Both the position numbers and the translations under genes were made by a program. Below the pieces are notes generated by a model. It was given only the letters and a program-made list of their open reading frames with translations, did not search any database and had not been told where the DNA came from. This document shows positions 60,291 through 64,000 of a DNA stretch of 64,000 nucleotides, one piece after another. The DNA lies in contig JBCAMK010000015.1 of NCBI GenBank assembly GCA_038503065.1, positions 1,755,205 through 1,819,204 on the forward strand. Reading direction: 5' to 3'. The DNA is from Paragyromitra xinjiangensis (Eukaryota; Ascomycota; Pezizomycetes; Pezizales; Discinaceae). Each line of letters begins with the position of its first letter. Position 1 is the stretch's first letter.

Positions 60291-61176
60291 TACTTAAGGT
60301 AGCGATCGAAAACCGGACGGGTATAGCATGAAGAATCTAGGCGATAGAGAACAGCTTGTTATGCATGGTGGTGATATGAGGCTGGGATGGGTGGGCGGGA
60401 TGAGGTTGGTTGAGATAGATGGAGGTTAGGGAAAAGGGGGCTGGGAAGCCAAGCGCAAGAGCCTCTGCTGGGTGTTGCGATTGTGGTGCTTAGTCATGCT
60501 CTGTACTCGGGCGGTGCGAGTAAGAAATCCCAATTTCTTCTCCCCTTCCACAACTCCCTGAGAGGCCTGATAAAAACGTCTAAGGGAGTAAAAATGCTAT
60601 GTATCAAACATCAAACAAATTTAGTTGGCAAAAGTATGAAATTCAAACGAGCTTGAGCCCACTGAGAAAATAGCTGCACCGCCACCTGCCGCCAGACCCC
60701 TACACCCGAGCACACTACATACCCGAAACGCTCAGCACGAAAAACCCCTATAATTGCTTGTTCGTTGATATTTGGGTTCATTCGCGGGTACTGGTGATTT
60801 TCAGGAAATCACTCGCATATCTGTACAAACGATCATTGAATGCTTAGTAATCACCTCACTGCACCGCAAGTAACAGATCACTTTTTTCCCTATCCACTCA
60901 TCTGCCCCCGGGTCAAACATCTTTTTCTCTACTTTAACCACCAAATACTACGGTATGCCGATCCGGCATGGGGGGCCTGAATTCAGCCTCCTTATATAAG
61001 TACTTACGCTCTACCATAATTACCTGAAATACATTCATTTTCAATTCGTACCACGGCAGCGCCTTACAAGTTGGTTGGCCAAATTTACACCCGTGTTTTC
61101 AGGTACTTCAGGTAGAGCATAAGTATATACGCTGTGCTCACTAGCTTTCAAGGATTCATATCATCCGACTTTCACA
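60291..61176. other. Intergenic, with an imperfect inverted repeat
   Basis: The arms at about 60994-61030 and 61095-61130 share ACTTAcGCTCTACC and TACCTGAAA in inverted orientation, just before the Ifi-6-16-like gene. No gene is seen. Confidence 0.5.
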
Positions 61177-62012
61177 ATGCGTATGCTAAACCTTTCCACT
61201 GAATTTTTCTTGCGCTAATCTTCTAGCTTCTGTATTCCAACAAGTTCTCTGGGTCCTCAAAAAAGCAGGCAGATCCGCTAAAAAAAATACCCGATACTAT
61301 GTCAATAACCCCAAAGAAGCCTGGGAAGACCTTGTCGACTACGCAAGAGAGAACCCAAAGGAGTTTGCAATTACTTGTTCATTGATTGTTGGTGGTGTGC
61401 TCATTATTGTACTCCCACTGGTGATCGGGTTTGGCCCAGCAGGCCCCATTCTTGGTAATCGCCTCTCTTCCGCTGATGTATATACTTTTCTGACCCAGCA
61501 ACCCACTAGGATCTATTGCGGCGGGCTGGCAATCCGGGATCGGAGCGGTAGCGGCCGGTTCGTTGTTTGCAGTGATACAGTCGCTGGCGATGACAGGCGT
61601 CTTTACAGGGATTGGGGCGGGACTGATTGCACTTGGGATACAGACCCCGTTAACATCTAGCCTCCTTCATTCGACACTTCAGTCGCTTAGGGGTTTAGAT
61701 CGTCTGGAAGGCCCCCCGACTAGACCGTGGTTTCTTCATAGAGAACATATCGGTTCCAGCGATCCTGACGCAGAAGAGACAATCAAGCGAGTTTTGTTAA
61801 CTAACTCAAAAGCAACCTACGAGATGGTATGGAAAGATCTAGACCCCGCAACCAACACGTCAACAGTCAAGGAACATGCCTTGACTGGGTTTGACGTGTC
61901 AATTTATTTTATTGAAGGGCCAAAAATCGAGCTAGGGGAGGAAGGGTTTTATGAACGTTTTATAGATCATGAGAGTGGATGTAATGAGAACTGCGAGTGT
62001 ACGGAGATCTAG
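61177..62012 (+). CDS. Ifi-6-16/ISG12-like small membrane protein with unknown tail
   Basis: The model has three exons: 61177-61180 (4 nt: ATG C), 61227-61454 and 61510-62012 (244 aa). Introns of 46 nt (GTATGC...CTAATCTTCTAG) and 55 nt fit phases 1 and 1. Residues 1-48 are basic-amphipathic. A membrane segment follows (CSLIVGGVLIIVLPLVIGFG). Next comes the Gly/Ala-rich signature of the Ifi-6-16 family: GPAGPILGSIAAG, WQSGIGAVAAGSLFAVIQS, then TGIGAGLIALG, where intron 2 falls inside GS. The 110-residue C-terminal part is soluble, with EIxxGFYERF-like acidic stretches and four closing Cys (CNENCEC). Animal ISG12 proteins sit in mitochondrial or nuclear membranes and promote cell death. The fungal role is unknown. 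If the 4-nt exon is wrong, the true start lies nearby. Confidence 0.78.
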
Positions 62013-62458
62013 CGGTTGTTGAATTTCATCAGGAATTATCATGTTCTATTTGTACTTGATGTGAGAAATGGAGGCGATTCAATGCGATAGGGTAGATGAA
62101 GTAAGACGGTATGAATAATGTTCCGGGTAGTAGCAAGTGAAAGTTATCAGGACGGTCGTGTTAGGCTTCCAGGCTTATCCGTGCATGCGGGGGAGTGATG
62201 GTCAAACAAAATGTAATACCCTACTAGTAGCAAATGCATTCCAGGGCCCGGTGCCACCTGCTCTAGTGGTCCTCACTCTTGCCAAACTGCTCCAATACTC
62301 CTGGGGATCGATGACCTGGAATACAAGGCCTATAACCTGCAAAACACCCGAAATTGCGTTGAAAAACCGGAGGCATGCCTGGTGTCTATTGTAGGTATCA
62401 TGTTAGCATTTAGTACCCCCCAACGTGGCTTGATATAAAGGAAATAATGTGTTAAAAC

Positions 62459-62530
62459 TGCGGCTTTAATTGCGGCTTATACTGCGGCTGGAACGGCGGC
62501 TTATACTGCGGCTTTAACTGCGGCTTAAAA
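62459..62530 (+). repeat. Minisatellite, six units of 12 bp
   Basis: Consensus TGCGGCTTTAAC/TGCGGCTTATAC. Six consecutive units each differ by one to four bases. Confidence 0.85.
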
Positions 62531-63172
62531 TGGGGGGAGTATCGTGGGATACTTAGTATTTATCGCGGTGAGGAGTGAAGAAGGTAGGCTGCTAAGACTG
62601 TTCTGCGATGTTGATCGTAGAGGTGGTTTCGTCTGATTTCTAGACTCCTCAGTTAGCTGAGATGGACGGGGTATTATACCTGTCCGAGGACGGAGACGGA
62701 TGTTGGGACATCCGTGCCGGGTAGCCTTTCGGCCGAGTCGGCGATAGTAATGACGCGATCTGTTACAAATCTGATTTCAAAGCACGGAGTTAGCTAACTC
62801 CGTCTTATAAATCGAATTACAAATCGAAAAGTGGGGCAACGGCTCGGGGAACCGGAAACAATGCAAGGGCGGGGGTGATTAGCCGGGCGCTTATCATGCA
62901 TCTGTATTGCGCCACCCGATGCTGTGTTACAAGCAGGGGGCGGGTAGACATCCGTGCCGGCGGGCCGACGGCTAAATACTTAGCCGAGGTTCCGACGGTC
63001 CGAACATCCGGTGCCAAGAGATCTATTTTACCCGCGGTACCACCTTCCCTGTCTGCAATAACAGAGGTGAATCCGGTACAGGAATCCAAAAAAAAATAAA
63101 AAAAAATAAAAAGCGAAAAACAGTTAGAGGAATCTCAAACATGGGAAAACGGTACCAGAATCCAAAGAAATA

Positions 63173-63415
63173 GAATCCGGTACAGGAATCTTAGACATGA
63201 GAATCCAGTACCGGAATCTGAAGAGGTAGAATCTGGTACCGGAACCCGAAAAGGTAGAATCCGGTACTGAAATCTGAGAAAGTGGAATCTGGTACGGGAA
63301 TCTAAGACATGAGAATCCGGTACTGGAATCTGAAAAGGTAGAATCCGGTACAGGAATCTAAGACATGAGAATCCAGTACTGGAATCCAAAGAGATAGAAT
63401 CCGTTACTGGTATCC
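63173..63415 (+). repeat. Minisatellite of 28-bp units
   Basis: Eight full units plus a partial one, all beginning GAATCCGGTAC or a close variant. Two alternating endings occur: TAAGACATGA and TGAAAAGGTA. A degenerate single copy lies at 63069-63100. The period of 28 is not a multiple of three, so the frames across it are not coding. Confidence 0.88.
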
Positions 63416-63825
63416 TGACCTTATTCCCAGCCGAACACGCCCCCGAATTCCCGTAACATTGGTGGGGCGCACGGACTCCGTAACATCTTGTGTGTACACA
63501 TGCGATGGGTGAACTCGTAAAAAAAAGGTCACTTTGGAGTTGCTTGCAGCTGCTGGCTGCGTTCTGTGCTTTGCTTCTGCCAGGGCGACGTCGGCTGCTG
63601 CAGGCAGTGCGGCAGGCTGTAGGGAGTGTGGCGGACGTTGCTGCTCGAGTCGCTGAACCCGTTTCTCCCGCGTTGCGGCAGCAGTGAACCCGCTGTGTTA
63701 CCCGTGTGGGGAAGTAGCAGTAGCAGTAGCAGTGCGTGAGTTGTTGCGCTTGCAGACCCGTTGTTGTTCGAGTTCGGCGCTGTGTTGTTTGTGTTTTTTT
63801 TGAGTTGTTTGTTTGCGGCGCTAGA

Positions 63826-63995
63826 GGGTTTAGGGTTTAGGGTTTAGGGTTTAGGGTTTAGGGTTTAGGGTTTAGGGTTTAGGGTTTAGGGTTTAGGGTT
63901 TAGGGTTTAGGGTTTAGGGTTTAGGGTTTAGGGTTTAGGGTTTAGGGTTTAGGGTTTAGGGTTTAGGGTTTAGGGTTTAGGGTTTAGGGTTTAGG
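63826..63995 (+). repeat. Telomere array (TTTAGGG)n, about 24 copies
   Basis: An uninterrupted 7-bp GGGTTTA repeat fills 170 bp without variants. The G-rich strand runs 5'->3' toward the right edge, as it should at a right chromosome end. Five non-repeat bases (TGCTG) close the window. Confidence 0.95.
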
Positions 63996-64000
63996 TGCTG

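Larger units (their letters stand above)
62013..63825. other. Subtelomeric non-coding stretch
   Basis: It holds two minisatellites (62459-62530 and 63173-63415), a palindrome ACGGAGTTAGCTAACTCCGT at 62783-62802, and the block GACATCCGTGCCGG twice (about 62708 and 62948). A G+C-rich stretch with GCAGTA units (about 63714-63733) leads to the telomere. The short frames here are by-products of the repeats. Confidence 0.6.

Noticed and set aside
62875..63389. Short frames over the subtelomeric repeats
   Set aside because: The 28-bp period is not a multiple of three, and the peptides simply mirror the repeat.
63173..63415. CRISPR-like regular array
   Set aside because: Units are directly adjacent without unique spacers, in a eukaryotic subtelomere; it is a minisatellite.

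Overview
The window is nuclear DNA of a filamentous ascomycete (Pezizomycotina). The evidence is genes cut by many introns of about 45-80 nt with CTAAC-like branch sites, pyrimidine-rich leaders, fungal carbohydrate-active enzymes, a fungal NLR and a fungal-type X-intrinsic protein. A Leotiomycete is a reasonable guess, but this is inference. The right edge is a chromosome end: about 24 copies of TTTAGGG run 5'->3' off the window, which is the plant-type repeat and not the TTAGGG usual in fungi. All gene models below were joined by eye from splice sites and reading-frame phase. No transcripts or database searches were available.

Layout. From 1 to 31.5 kb the sequence is ordinary, gene-poor euchromatin. 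It holds a repeat-built hydrophilic protein (2953-4671 +), an NB-ARC/TPR NLR (5017-9023 -), an AIF/AMID-type FAD oxidoreductase (11743-13267 -), two very small spliced genes (17868-18204 + and 22207-22514 -), a long disordered orphan protein (26172-28928 +) and a secreted GH5 mannanase (29909-31509 -). From 33 to 46 kb come a CHAT/TPR protease-like protein with a possible N-myristoylation signal (33782-37271 -), a divergently transcribed orphan (39108-39923 +), a foldback element (40138-40367), an X-intrinsic-protein channel (41172-42451 -) and a double Myb/SANT-like acidic protein (44690-45643 -).

From 46 kb to the end the DNA is subtelomeric: A+T-rich and gene-sparse, with dispersed and tandem repeats. 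It still holds intact genes: an AA9 lytic polysaccharide monooxygenase in eight exons, one only 12 nt long (49041-50278 +); an alpha/beta hydrolase (51979-53072 -); two genes of unknown, possibly nuclease-like families (54266-55741 + and 57692-60290 -); and an Ifi-6-16/ISG12-like membrane protein about 1.8 kb from the telomere array (61177-62012 +). Minisatellites of 12 and 28 bp follow, then the telomere.

Two functional themes stand out. One is plant cell-wall breakdown (GH5 mannanase, AA9 LPMO, possibly the alpha/beta hydrolase). The other is self/non-self recognition or regulated cell death (NLR, CHAT protease with its divergent orphan neighbour, Ifi-6-16 protein). The second grouping is inferred from domain types and position and is not proven.
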